A stretch of DNA of 54,783 nucleotides from UMGS1889 sp900556055 (GCA_902463265.1 CABQEV010000014.1:1-54783), one strand, 5' to 3'. Counted from the first letter of the stretch, positions 8,544 through 18,202 are shown. Program-made: numbers and translations. Notes: generated from the sequence alone by a model not told the origin.

Positions 8544-10831
8544 TCTGCGGCTGCCCCCTCTCCGATATAATCCGAAAGCTTATAGGTTTTTCCGTCCACG
8601 GAAGCTGTGCGCTCGTTCAGGTCTGTAACGACCTCAGTGCCGTTCTCGTAGACTGTTGTGATAACGCCGCCGTCCTCGTTATAGGCTGTGATCTTCTGAT
8701 CCTTTACGCTGCCCAGAACGTCGTCATAGAACTTAGCGCTGCCTGCTGCTGTGTCAGCCCAGTAAGAGGACTGTGCATAGTACAGGACTTCATATCTTGT
8801 GTCCTTCAGGTTCTCAGCTTCTTCGTGGATAAGGTCGAACTTGGGAGCTGCGCCGGAAGCAACTGCCTGGAGGATAAGCTTTGCGGGTTCGGGGTCTGCG
8901 TTCACTGCTGTTGAAGCGGTAGGAACGAGTCCCTGCATAACGATCTGATAGAAGGGGATATCATAGTTGAACATATCGAACTTGCTGGAGCAGAGAGGAA
9001 TGTCTGTGATATGGTCAGCGTAAGGAACCGCATAAGCGTTTGCGCCGTCTGCGAGGATAGAACCTACCGTATCCTTAACGTATCCGTAGCATTCCTTTAG
9101 TGTGTACTCAGTTTCTTCTCTTGAAGATGTCTTTCTGCCGTAATCTCCGTAGAGCATCGTTGTGCCGTTTCCGAGGGAGATATTGGTCAGACCGAACTTC
9201 TTCCAGCTGTTTGCTGCCTTTGTATATGCCTTGTTATAGGAGTTCGGAGACAGCAGAGAAAGCGGATCATAGAACTTGGACTGGATACCGTGTGCGAGGT
9301 CATATACATAAGTTCTTGCGAATGCATTTGAAACTCTTACTGCGGTATCTGTGAATGTGAGATATCCGCCGCCGGACTCGAATGTTGTGATATCGGTTCC
9401 GGGATAAATCTCGATATTGTTTGCCTCAGCATAGCTCAGGAGCTGCTTGAAGGAGCTTTTTCCGCCCAGTGTTCCTGAAGGCGATGCGCTGTCGGCGATC
9501 TTTCCTGTGATGCCGTCGTTTGTCCAGTCGTTGTAATTAACGATCATCTTGCCTGTGCCCTGATCGTTGAGGTACTGGAGGATAGACTTTGCATCATCGA
9601 AGCCTGTGATCTTGGTTTTCATATCAACAGGGATACCTGCGATCGAACGGTTCTTGATAGTGCCGCCGAAGAAGTCGATGTAAAGAGAAGCATCGTCAGT
9701 CTTCTGCTCGACGTTCTTTTCGCCGATGAGGTAATCTCTGTAAGAATCGGCGATGTCGATATAATCCATCTCGTCATCGGTCAGGGGGTAATATCTTACC
9801 TCGACCTCAGGAACGTGGATACCTCTCTTTTCAAATACCTTAAGGGGATTGGATTCACCGCCCATGAGGTATTCATCGGAGGTTCTTATTTCAAAGGTAA
9901 AGTAGCATGAGTTGTAATCGGTCTTGTTCTGACGGCTTGTGTAAGCGTTGATAGTTGCGCAGCTGTCGCCCTTGTCGGCAACTACCATCATGCCGTTTCC
10001 GTCCTTGACGATACCGTACATCGGGAGATATACCTGGCGGGTAACGGTAGGCTTTGTTGTCGGAACGGCGGTATAGTTTCTGCCGTAGACCCTGCCTGTG
10101 TAGGGAGCGTAGCCTGTGCGTCCGTTATTGAACTCGACAACAGCACCGCTTCCGTCCGGGATAACGAAATATCCGTCCTCGGACATATCAGCAGCTCCGA
10201 AGGTCGACATAAAGGTAAGGCTCGTTGTGAGCTTTCCGGTCGTCTGTGAGCTGTCCTTTTCGGTGATCTCGGAGGTATTTACATAAACTCTGAGATAATC
10301 ATCGCAAAGCTCGATATTAACGGGGATAGTGATGCCCGGCTCTGCGTAATCGTAGGTGATCTTAACGCCGTCCGAGAGCTTTTCCGAAGAATGAGAGGAC
10401 TTCTTTGCACTTGTGAGTGTGGAAGTACGTCTTTTTTCGGGGTCGCCGTAAACGAGGGTCATGCCCGAGAGCAGCTCCTGTACCTGAGCGCCGGTAGCGT
10501 TTGAAGCGGCTGCATTGATGGGTATCGACCACCAGATGTAGTCGTTTTTCTTGTTTTTGAGAGCGATAAGGTCCTCTGAGTCGTTATAATAGAGCGTGAA
10601 GTTTGCGTTATCCGCAACCTGCTCCATTGAAGCGAGAGCCTCTTCCTCGGTACGGGTCTCAACATCTTTTTTCTTGCTGCCCGAGCCTTCGGAATCGGTC
10701 TCCTCGGCTGCCGTTTCCTCAGCTGCTGTTTCATCGGCGGGAGCATCCTCGGAATATACCGAAACTGTCATGCTGCCGACCATAACTGCCGCTGCGAATG
10801 CGGCGAGGATCTTCCTCATTTTTATCTGCAT
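8540..10831 (-). CDS. Secreted DUF5696-type protein, possible glycosidase-like barrel
   Basis: This is a 763-residue exported protein. A signal peptide (about 1-28, ending near VSVYSED) is followed by an acidic, Glu/Ala/Thr-rich spacer (about 29-60). A beta-rich region (about 65-360) comes next, with many Gly/Tyr turns (GRTGYAPYTGRVYGRNY). The C-terminal part (about 365-700) alternates strand and helix in a way that resembles a TIM barrel (KMIVNYNDWTNDG, NNIEIYPGTDITTF, ADGANAYAVPYADHITDIP). I match it to DUF5696 from memory of proteins encoded beside sugar ABC transporters; no reaction is established. Its location between permease genes suggests it binds or trims the imported glycan. There is no membrane anchor or sorting signal at the C terminus. 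Confidence 0.75.
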   Translation of the reverse strand: MQIKMRKILAAFAAAVMVGSMTVSVYSEDAPADETAAEETAAEETDSEGSGSKKKDVETRTEEEALASMEQVADNANFTLYYNDSEDLIALKNKKNDYIWWSIPINAAASNATGAQVQELLSGMTLVYGDPEKRRTSTLTSAKKSSHSSEKLSDGVKITYDYAEPGITIPVNIELCDDYLRVYVNTSEITEKDSSQTTGKLTTSLTFMSTFGAADMSEDGYFVIPDGSGAVVEFNNGRTGYAPYTGRVYGRNYTAVPTTKPTVTRQVYLPMYGIVKDGNGMMVVADKGDSCATINAYTSRQNKTDYNSCYFTFEIRTSDEYLMGGESNPLKVFEKRGIHVPEVEVRYYPLTDDEMDYIDIADSYRDYLIGEKNVEQKTDDASLYIDFFGGTIKNRSIAGIPVDMKTKITGFDDAKSILQYLNDQGTGKMIVNYNDWTNDGITGKIADSASPSGTLGGKSSFKQLLSYAEANNIEIYPGTDITTFESGGGYLTFTDTAVRVSNAFARTYVYDLAHGIQSKFYDPLSLLSPNSYNKAYTKAANSWKKFGLTNISLGNGTTMLYGDYGRKTSSREETEYTLKECYGYVKDTVGSILADGANAYAVPYADHITDIPLCSSKFDMFNYDIPFYQIVMQGLVPTASTAVNADPEPAKLILQAVASGAAPKFDLIHEEAENLKDTRYEVLYYAQSSYWADTAAGSAKFYDDVLGSVKDQKITAYNEDGGVITTVYENGTEVVTDLNERTASVDGKTYKLSDYIGEGAAAE

Positions 10832-10863
10832 TATCTTTATTCACCACTTTTCTAGCAATTGCT

Positions 10864-11493
10864 TTAAACTCTGAATCTGTAAGTCAGCTCAGTGTAGATA
10901 GAGAGAACGAATATTATGATCTGCTGGAACAGAGTAAGCAGCAGAACGAGCAGGAAGATAATTGCGATCATAGCTACTATCGTGAGCAGCATAAGAGCTA
11001 TCGTCTTGCCGAATGTGAACTGGTGAACAGCCTTCTGACCGGATACGAGAAGTATGAAGGTCCAGCATTCACCGATTATCTGTATCGTCTGGATGAAGAT
11101 GTACTCATCTCTGATAAGGAAGTGCGAAAGGAATGTGCAGAGGAGCGAGCTTATAACATAAGGGATAAGAGCATAAGCGCTGTTGATGAAGATGTTCTTC
11201 ATCGTACCCTCGCCGTCGAACAGCGTACACATTGACCAGTTTGCGACTACCCATGTCAGGAAGAGGATAAAGCTTTTGAATATGTAAGGAACTATGTTGA
11301 AGATCCTGTCATAGCTGCTGTAATACTGGAAGCCGTACAGCCGGCTGTATGCCAGTGATGCGATGAAAAGGAGAACGACAACGCCCCATGCTATCTTCAT
11401 CGAACCGCCCTTTTTCCAGCGGAGGTCCTCGAAGCCTTCAAACGGGTGCATGCAAACGTATTTCGCCCACTGACCTTTAGTATAATCCATCAT
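10864..11493 (-). CDS. YIP1-family integral membrane protein
   Basis: This encodes 209 residues with about five hydrophobic helices (roughly 33-50, 65-82, 105-125, 140-160, 170-200). The N terminus is a short cytoplasmic segment containing HPFEGFEDLRWKKGGS. This layout fits the bacterial YIP1/DUF1282-like family, whose biochemical role is unknown. The ATG overlaps the stop of the NHL/TPR gene by ATGA (11490-11493). The tight coupling to a propeller protein and two permease pairs suggests a structural or assembly role in the uptake complex; that is inference. Confidence 0.75.
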   Translation of the reverse strand: MMDYTKGQWAKYVCMHPFEGFEDLRWKKGGSMKIAWGVVVLLFIASLAYSRLYGFQYYSSYDRIFNIVPYIFKSFILFLTWVVANWSMCTLFDGEGTMKNIFINSAYALIPYVISSLLCTFLSHFLIRDEYIFIQTIQIIGECWTFILLVSGQKAVHQFTFGKTIALMLLTIVAMIAIIFLLVLLLTLFQQIIIFVLSIYTELTYRFRV

Positions 11494-13037
11494 TTGAGCT
11501 GCACACCCTCTCTTTTCATATTTTGGAACATACGCTTGAAATCAAGCTTTCCTGCTTTCTTCATCTTTTTGAGAACGACGATGAGGATTATCAGCAGGAT
11601 CAGAACTACCATTATAACATCGAAATGATCTCTCAGGAAGTCATCACGGTAGCCCTCATAAGCCTTATCATAGCGGACACGGCTGATAGCGGTCTTGTAA
11701 TACTTCATAGCTTCCTCATAGCGGCCGCTGTTGAAGTAAGCGTTGCCTATTCCGATGTAAGCGCGGCGATAGTTTCCGTCGTACTTCAGGACTTCGAGCC
11801 AAGGCTCAAGAGCCTCATCGTAGCGTCCGTCATTATAAAGCTCGGTAGCCTTAGTAACAATGTTTCCGAAGTCTGTTCTCTTGAATACGGTAATGTTGCA
11901 CTTTCTGGAATCGAGGACGTAAAGCTTATCCTGATAGGACTCGACAGCGGAAGGAGCCTTGAAGCCTCCGAGCTGATCGCCCGTTGTGCCGATGATGAAC
12001 ATCAGGTTGCATTCCTTGTCGTACTGGAAGATACGGCCCTGGTTATAGTCGAGGCAGTTCAGCACGCCGTCATCTCCGATATCGATATCGACCATCGAAG
12101 TTTCCTTGGAATAAATGGAGTAATATGCAGGAGGAACATCACCGAAAGTAACGTCATTTACGTTTGCGTTATTGAAGATGTTGTAGCCTCTGGGGTTCAG
12201 CTTCTTTACGATATCGGTATCGACATCTGTGGATTCGGTTACTGTGTAAATGAATCCGTCCTCGTCGATATCGAAGTTTGAGAAGCCGACAGGAGTTGTC
12301 TTGATCGTGCTTGCACGCTGCTCTTCCGTGGAGATGAGGTTCCAGAAGTATCTGGAAAGCACCTCAGCGGTAGCGTCAACACGGTTTGCGCCGTAGAAAC
12401 CGAGGAACTCTCCGTCGCTGTTGAACATAACGGCACCCTTATTTACGCTCTTTACGACTGCGTAAACATTTCCTGCCTTATCGGCGAGAACTCTTATCGG
12501 ATTATAGGTCAGGTCAGCGGAATAAAGCTCCGAATCGGGCTTTCCGAAGAGTCTGATGACCTTTCCGTCCTGATCGCAGTGAATGATACGGGAATTTTCC
12601 GTATCTGCGATGTAGATCGTATTGTCATATGGGCTTACGAAAACGCCGCTCGGGTTTTTCAGAGTAAGCGTTTCGCCGTTATAGTCAAATTCGGTCATTA
12701 TTCTCTCGACATTGAATTCCATGTCGGTGATAATGAGCCTGGAGGGGAGCTTCTGCTTCTCTCCGTTTATCTCAACTTCGCCCGTTTTATCGGTTATATA
12801 GAACTTATTATCGGCAGCAAGGAAAAGATCCGTAGGCTCAACGAGCTTGTCGCAGCCCATCTGAGCGCCGTCGATGTTATGATCCGCAACATATCCGACC
12901 TGTGAAGGAACGGCATCGCTCCATCTGTCATATGTATAAGGGTCATAGGCTTCCAGAGCGGAAACCGAAGCGGTCAAAGCACTAACCGAAAGCATTGCCG
13001 ACAAGATGACCGCAGCAGCTTTTTTTCGGTTTATCAC
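11490..13037 (-). CDS. Membrane-anchored NHL-propeller/TPR protein
   Basis: This encodes 515 residues starting at GTG 13037, with GGGTG upstream. A signal peptide (about 1-27) is followed by an NHL-type beta-propeller (about 45-390), with blades such as PSGVFVSPYDNTIYIADTEN and APSAVESYQDKLYVLDSRK. Two TPR units (about 393-460, YNDGRYDEALEPW and YFNSGRYEEAMKYY) follow, then one membrane helix (about 475-497) and a basic cytoplasmic tail. The propeller and TPR would face outside the membrane. It is coupled to the YIP1-like gene by a stop/start overlap. The architecture suggests a scaffold or sensor tied to sugar import; no enzymatic residues are evident. Confidence 0.8.
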   Translation of the reverse strand: MINRKKAAAVILSAMLSVSALTASVSALEAYDPYTYDRWSDAVPSQVGYVADHNIDGAQMGCDKLVEPTDLFLAADNKFYITDKTGEVEINGEKQKLPSRLIITDMEFNVERIMTEFDYNGETLTLKNPSGVFVSPYDNTIYIADTENSRIIHCDQDGKVIRLFGKPDSELYSADLTYNPIRVLADKAGNVYAVVKSVNKGAVMFNSDGEFLGFYGANRVDATAEVLSRYFWNLISTEEQRASTIKTTPVGFSNFDIDEDGFIYTVTESTDVDTDIVKKLNPRGYNIFNNANVNDVTFGDVPPAYYSIYSKETSMVDIDIGDDGVLNCLDYNQGRIFQYDKECNLMFIIGTTGDQLGGFKAPSAVESYQDKLYVLDSRKCNITVFKRTDFGNIVTKATELYNDGRYDEALEPWLEVLKYDGNYRRAYIGIGNAYFNSGRYEEAMKYYKTAISRVRYDKAYEGYRDDFLRDHFDVIMVVLILLIILIVVLKKMKKAGKLDFKRMFQNMKREGVQLK

Positions 13038-13072
13038 AAATCATCACCCTTTTCTTTAAGTTGTACAGCTCA

Positions 13073-14056
13073 TCAATCCTTGATACCTGAATGAGCCATT
13101 GTTTCCATAACGTTCCTCTGTGCGAGAATGAATATAAGCAGCGGCGGAACCATGAGTACGACTGCCGATGCAGCGATCGCACCCTGTCTTGCCAGACCTG
13201 CCGCAGCGATCTGCTGAACGACTGTCGGCATTGTTTTGAGTGCCTCATCGTAGATGAAGAGACCGCCTGTCGCATTCCATGCAGCCTGGAACTGGAAGAT
13301 GATGATTGTCATAAGAGCCGGCTTTGAGTTAGGCATTACGATGCCCCAGCAGATCCTCATAAGACCTGCGCCGTCGATCTTGGCAGCCTCGATCATAGCG
13401 TCGGGCAGCTGAGACATACTCTGACGCATCAGGTAGAGGTCCATAGGCGTAGCGATGATAGGAAGGATCAGTGCCCAGTAGGTGTTGATCATTCCGAGCT
13501 CTGCCATTACCAGGTACTGCATGATGTAAAGAACGGTACTGGTAAAGAGCATTGCCACAACGATTACCTCATTCAGGAACTTGAAGCCGGGGAATTTGCA
13601 CTTTGAAAGTACGAAAGCGGCTGTCGAAGCGAACAGAATGTGGAAAACGGTTGCTGTAACGGTAACGAAAACGCTGTTGAAAACGTTTCTCGAGAACGGT
13701 ACCCATGAGTTGTTTGCGACCTTGAAGAGGTCATCGAAGTTATCGAGTGTAGGCTCCATAGCGTAGAGCTTAGGAGGCATGATAAAGATCTCCTGAACAG
13801 GCTTCAGCGAGTTGATGATAGCCAGATAGATCGGGAAGATCATAAAGAGTCCGAGGATAGTCAGCACCAGAAAGATGCCTACGTCGTTTTTCCACGACTT
13901 GCCGACACGCTTGTTGGAACCCTTGCTCTTTTCCATCTTGCGGTGTTCCTTCTCACGGCGTTTGCGGAGCGCTTCGAGGGCAGCGGCGTTTTCCGCTTCC
14001 TGAAGGGCAGCCAGCTCGGACGGTTTGAGATTTTTCTTGTTTTTCAGCACTATCAC
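13073..14056 (-). CDS. Carbohydrate ABC transporter permease (MalG-like), proximal pair
   Basis: This is a 327-residue CUT1-type permease. It has a charged cytoplasmic N terminus rich in Lys/Arg/Glu (about 1-55), six membrane helices, an EAA loop (MIEAAKIDGAGLMRICWGIVMP) and C terminus NVMETMAHSGIKD. The start is GTG at 14056, behind GGGGGTGA. It follows the MalF-like partner by 9 bases. It is distinct from, not a copy of, the permease at 6541, so the operon carries two different permease pairs. Confidence 0.93.
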   Translation of the reverse strand: MIVLKNKKNLKPSELAALQEAENAAALEALRKRREKEHRKMEKSKGSNKRVGKSWKNDVGIFLVLTILGLFMIFPIYLAIINSLKPVQEIFIMPPKLYAMEPTLDNFDDLFKVANNSWVPFSRNVFNSVFVTVTATVFHILFASTAAFVLSKCKFPGFKFLNEVIVVAMLFTSTVLYIMQYLVMAELGMINTYWALILPIIATPMDLYLMRQSMSQLPDAMIEAAKIDGAGLMRICWGIVMPNSKPALMTIIIFQFQAAWNATGGLFIYDEALKTMPTVVQQIAAAGLARQGAIAASAVVLMVPPLLIFILAQRNVMETMAHSGIKD

Positions 14057-14065
14057 TCACCCCCG

Positions 14066-15034
14066 TCAGTCAATATATTTGCTGAGGATACGGCGGATAA
14101 GCGCATTACACAACAGCATTACGATAAACAGAACAAAGCATATTGCGGACGCATAACCCATCTCGTAACGGATATAACCGTAGTCGAAAGCGTGCGTCAT
14201 GATCGTATGTACCTTATAGTCAGTCGACGGGAAGCCGGCGAGCTGTCTGCCGACGAGATCGGCTGTGAAGGCTGTAACGATCTGCTGAACAGCGGCGAAC
14301 ATCAGCTGAGGTCCCATAGAAGGCAGAGTGATGTAGATAAGCTCCTGCCATCTGTTCTTGATTCCCTCGATAGCACCCGCCTCGTACATGGACTTGTCGA
14401 TGCCCTGGAAGCCTGCACGCAGAGCAAGGAAGCCTGCGCCCATTGAGAGCCAGAGCTGAACTATGATAACGCAGGGGAGAACATAGTTCGCATCTGTAAG
14501 CCACTGGATAGCGGAGTTTGTGATGCCGAGTTCCATAAGAGCGGCGTTTGCGTAGCCGTAGGTATCGCCGCTGAAGATCAGCTGCCATACGAAGTAAATG
14601 TTTCCTGCCATAGAAGGCGCATAGAAAACGAGCGTAAACAGTGTCTTCAGAGCGGGATGAAGCTCATTGATGAGCCAAGCGAGCAGGAAGCTCAGGAAAT
14701 AGCTGAGCGGTCCTGTAAAGATAGCGAAGATGATAGTGGTTCTGACAGCGATGAGGAAAACGTCGTCCTCAAGGAACAGAGTATAGAAATTCTGAAATCC
14801 TATCCACTTCGGGAAGTGCGCCATATCGAAGCTTGTGAAGCCGATAGGCAGCGACATGATAACGGGTATTACCGTAAATACGAGGAAGAGCAGCATGAAC
14901 GGCGCAAGCATAACGTAGCACATGTAATTTCTCTTCATTTCATGGCGGGTATATGCCCAGCGTTCTTTACGGCTCATTTTCCGCTCGGAGGGGAGAAGAA
15001 TCTCCTTCTTAGCGGGCTCGGATGAAGATGCCAA
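14066..15034 (-). CDS. Carbohydrate ABC transporter permease (MalF/UgpA-like), proximal pair
   Basis: This is a 322-residue sugar permease with a hydrophilic N terminus (KEILLPSERKMSRKERWAYTRHEMKRN), six membrane helices and EAA loop MYEAGAIEGIKNRWQELIYITLPSM. The start appears to be TTG at 15034, supported by AGGAGGGA upstream. It lies 21 bases downstream of the solute-binding protein gene and 9 bases before its MalG-like partner. This is the classic binding protein, permease, permease order. Confidence 0.92.
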   Translation of the reverse strand: MASSSEPAKKEILLPSERKMSRKERWAYTRHEMKRNYMCYVMLAPFMLLFLVFTVIPVIMSLPIGFTSFDMAHFPKWIGFQNFYTLFLEDDVFLIAVRTTIIFAIFTGPLSYFLSFLLAWLINELHPALKTLFTLVFYAPSMAGNIYFVWQLIFSGDTYGYANAALMELGITNSAIQWLTDANYVLPCVIIVQLWLSMGAGFLALRAGFQGIDKSMYEAGAIEGIKNRWQELIYITLPSMGPQLMFAAVQQIVTAFTADLVGRQLAGFPSTDYKVHTIMTHAFDYGYIRYEMGYASAICFVLFIVMLLCNALIRRILSKYID

Positions 15035-15055
15035 ATTTAATCCCTCCTGACTGAA

Positions 15056-17971
15056 TTAATCATCGAGACCGAGGTTCTCACGTTTTCTTGTGATCTCGGC
15101 ATTGATGTCCCTGTTGTACCATCTCAGTGTTTCACGGGGATTCTCAGCATCGTTTACGCAGGTTCTGAATGCGTTCATGATGCTTCGTGTTACAACGTAG
15201 GACGACGGCGTGATGGGAATTTCTTCAAGTTCATCCATCTGAGCCATGATCTTAGTGAGATCCTTCTTGGACCAGTTGAGTCTCTGTAAAGCTTCGGGGT
15301 TAGCGGAGTCAAATCTTCCGAGAGGACCCATTACACCTTCAACGTTCTGACCGTAGGAGACCATAACGTCGGTAGAAGTGAACCACTTGATGAATTCCCA
15401 TGCAGCGTCAACGTTCTTGCAGTCCTTAAGGATAACAACGCCTGAGCCGTTGGAGTTTGCAGCGTGAGAAACCGTGCCGTCCTCGCGGAGTGTTCCGGGA
15501 ACGGAAGTGAAGTCCCAGAGTCCCTTGATCTCAGGAGCTGCGACATTCAGCTGATTATAGAAAGTATTGTAGTTCTGGATAACGATAGGAGCTTCACCTG
15601 TTCTGAAACGTGTGAAAGCATCGTACTGCTGATCGAAGTTATATGTAGTATAGAACTTTACCCACTGCTCGAAAGCGTCAACAGCTTCCTGAGTTTCAAA
15701 TGTGGTAGCAGTCTGATCGTCATTATAATAGTTGATGCCTCTCTGGAGAGTCAGCAGAGCGAATGTGTGTCCTGACTCGGTAGCAGCAGCAACAGCGTTG
15801 CCGTTTACGTTTACAGGGAGGACAAGACCGGGCATGAGATAAGCTCTCTGGATAGCGGGGAGCATATCAATGAGATCGTCCCATGTCTCGGGGGGATCGT
15901 CTATGCCGATACCTGCGAGAACGTCGGTACGGTAGAACATCATCGGGAAGGTTCTTGAGATAGGCACACCGTAAACGCGATCATTGAAAGTATAATGCAC
16001 GAAAGCGGTATCCTGGAATCTGTCCTTTATCTCATCGAAGCCGTCCATCTCATCGAGCGGGAGGATAAGGTCACGGATAGCGAGGTTTATCGGGAACTCA
16101 CCGCCGCAAAAGAGCGACACGTCAGGGCCCTTGCCCGCCATAACAGCCTCCATGATGCTTCCCTGAACGAGGTTGATGGAAACGTTTATGTTATATTCGG
16201 GAACGAACTGGGAGTCAACAAGCTCCTTGACAACGACCGTCTGGTCACGTCCGAGTCCGACCCATACGTTGATGGAATCCTGCGAAACATCGGAAAGAAC
16301 GGTGTAATCCTCAACGAAGGAGCCGAAGAAGGACTTTGTGCTGAACGACAGGCTCTTGAAGAACTGTTCCTTGCAGGAAGTGAAGTCCTTGGAAGCGGGC
16401 GCAAGCTCGAAATAGTCGATCTGGAGCGGCTGAGTACGGTACTGACGCATCCACGAGGAAACGGAAGCAACGTTATCCTTCAGCGTTGAGATCATCTGGG
16501 GGATCTTGTTTTTCTTCTCGATACATCTGTCGAGAACGATAGCAAGACGTTCAAGAGCGGCAGCCTCAGAACCGCCCTGATTTGAAAGCGACTCAATATT
16601 CGCCTTTTCCTCATAAAGAGCATCTCTCAGACGTGTGAATTCGGAGATAAGTTCGGGGATCTCCTTATCAACGTTATAATCGGTATACTTATCGGGGTTA
16701 GGTCCCGTGATCATAAGTATCTTTCTGTAATACTGGTTGACATCGTAAACAACGGAGTCCAGACGTCTCATAGAGTCGCCTATCTCACCGGGGATAACTT
16801 CCATAGTCAGGGTGTGCTTGCCCTTTGTCAGATAAACATAGGCAGGGTCGCCGTTATCATCTTCGGGAGATACGCATTCCCAGTCAGCATCGTAATAGAA
16901 CTTCACCTGGGCATATGCATCATTCGGAACTTCGCCGTCGATGTATACCCGGCGGTTCGAGTACATACCGCGCATAGAGTTCTGGCGTGCCTTGATGCCG
17001 AGCTTATAATATCCGTCCTTATCGACATCTACATTCCATGTGATAGACTGTCCAGCGCTGTCCCATGTACCCTCGCCTATTGTGTTATAACGCTGTTTTG
17101 TGGGGTTTGAGGGAGAAGTGAGGTAGCTGCCTCTGTCATATGTAGGATAAAGTGTCTGATCGGTCTTGGTATCAGCGTGTTCGCCCTCGATGCGGATAAC
17201 TTCGGCATCGGAATTAGCGGCGAGATCGGAATCGGAGGGCTTTGTATACTCAGCAAATCCCGCAGAATTCACGAGCTTTACCTCAGCGATAGCAACGCTT
17301 GCCTTATAGGATTCGAAAGTGATGGTGTGCTTGCCCTCATCGAAATAGAAATAGAGGGGGTCGTTGAACAGGCCATCGACATCACGCAGAGAGATCGTCG
17401 TCCACTCGGGCTGTTCTACCTGCGGAGGACGCACCTCATTGTCCTTGGAATCTGTTTTGATGGGATACGCATTGACCCATGTTCTGGGGAAAGATGCACG
17501 GGTAGCGGTATCGTAAGGGGAAACGCCGTCTAAGAGGACGGACATTTCAGTGGTTGTGTTTCCGCCTGTGATGGGGAAATATGTTACTTCGAGGTTATAC
17601 GCACCGGCTGTGGGAACGTCCACCTCATAGGTAACAGCGCCCTCCTGGTTAGACCATACGAGAACGTTTTCCTTGCCCTCATAGGATTCTACTGAACATT
17701 CTGTTTCATCGGAAGCGTCTGTAAATTCGGCTGTGACCGTTTCCTCGGGGCGCGGCTTGTCTGCAATTTCGTCATAATAATCACTGTAAGTCTTTTGCTT
17801 TACGAAGCCTGACTGCTCGCTGTCGGAAGCGGTGTTTTCGGCGGAAGCGGACGTATCGGAATCCGCCGTGTCGGCTGTATCCGCAAAGACAGTCATCGGA
17901 ACGGCAGAGCATGCCATTATCAGAGCAGCAGCCGAAGCCAGCAGCCTTTTCAGGTTGGATTTTTTAGACAC
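15056..17971 (-). CDS. Very large extracellular sugar-binding protein with carbohydrate-binding modules
   Basis: This encodes 971 residues, about twice the usual size of a family 1 solute-binding protein. The signal peptide (about 1-31) also contains a lipobox-like IMAC, so lipidation is possible but unclear. An acidic Ser/Thr/Asp linker (about 32-75) is followed by two jelly-roll-like modules. The first (about 95-235) contains VTYEVDVPTAGAYNLEVTYFP. The second (about 255-415) begins IRIEGEHADTK, like CBM6/35 modules. A helical region (about 430-520) leads to the periplasmic-binding-type domain (about 560-950; GPDVSLFCGGEFPINLA, MFYRTDVLAGIG, WEFIKWFTS). The start is GTG 17971 with AAAGGTGG upstream. 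It is the first gene of the operon, and its modules suggest capture of a polymer or long oligosaccharide. Confidence 0.9.
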   Translation of the reverse strand: MSKKSNLKRLLASAAALIMACSAVPMTVFADTADTADSDTSASAENTASDSEQSGFVKQKTYSDYYDEIADKPRPEETVTAEFTDASDETECSVESYEGKENVLVWSNQEGAVTYEVDVPTAGAYNLEVTYFPITGGNTTTEMSVLLDGVSPYDTATRASFPRTWVNAYPIKTDSKDNEVRPPQVEQPEWTTISLRDVDGLFNDPLYFYFDEGKHTITFESYKASVAIAEVKLVNSAGFAEYTKPSDSDLAANSDAEVIRIEGEHADTKTDQTLYPTYDRGSYLTSPSNPTKQRYNTIGEGTWDSAGQSITWNVDVDKDGYYKLGIKARQNSMRGMYSNRRVYIDGEVPNDAYAQVKFYYDADWECVSPEDDNGDPAYVYLTKGKHTLTMEVIPGEIGDSMRRLDSVVYDVNQYYRKILMITGPNPDKYTDYNVDKEIPELISEFTRLRDALYEEKANIESLSNQGGSEAAALERLAIVLDRCIEKKNKIPQMISTLKDNVASVSSWMRQYRTQPLQIDYFELAPASKDFTSCKEQFFKSLSFSTKSFFGSFVEDYTVLSDVSQDSINVWVGLGRDQTVVVKELVDSQFVPEYNINVSINLVQGSIMEAVMAGKGPDVSLFCGGEFPINLAIRDLILPLDEMDGFDEIKDRFQDTAFVHYTFNDRVYGVPISRTFPMMFYRTDVLAGIGIDDPPETWDDLIDMLPAIQRAYLMPGLVLPVNVNGNAVAAATESGHTFALLTLQRGINYYNDDQTATTFETQEAVDAFEQWVKFYTTYNFDQQYDAFTRFRTGEAPIVIQNYNTFYNQLNVAAPEIKGLWDFTSVPGTLREDGTVSHAANSNGSGVVILKDCKNVDAAWEFIKWFTSTDVMVSYGQNVEGVMGPLGRFDSANPEALQRLNWSKKDLTKIMAQMDELEEIPITPSSYVVTRSIMNAFRTCVNDAENPRETLRWYNRDINAEITRKRENLGLDD

Positions 17972-18032
17972 TTAATGACCACCTTTCATAGGATTTAAGG
18001 ACTTACGCAGGAAGAAACGATACACTTAAAAT

Positions 18033-18173
18033 CAAAACATCATTCGTATCCGAGGCTTGGACACGAATGTTTTTGTGCAAAATGTATAATCTTATATCCC
18101 ATTATATGTCATTCTGACTAATAACGCATAAGTATCTTACTAACATTATAACAATATGCATAAGATTTGTCAA
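18033..18173 (-). promoter_or_regulatory. Consensus promoter and leader hairpin of the sugar-uptake operon
   Basis: On the minus strand there is TTGACA (18168-18173), a 17-base spacer and TATAAT (18145-18150), a perfect sigma-A promoter. The expected leader is about 165 bases. It contains a hairpin, CATTCGTGTCC/GGATACGAATG (18041-18069), followed by a T-rich stretch, which could act as an attenuator. Immediately upstream of the -35 is an AAACGTTT palindrome (about 18182-18189) and then GTTAAAATAAC (about 18192-18202). These fit a LacI-type or other dimeric operator, but no regulator is identified. Confidence 0.7.
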
Positions 18174-18202
18174 GCGGACGGAAACGTTTAAGTTAAAATA
18201 AC

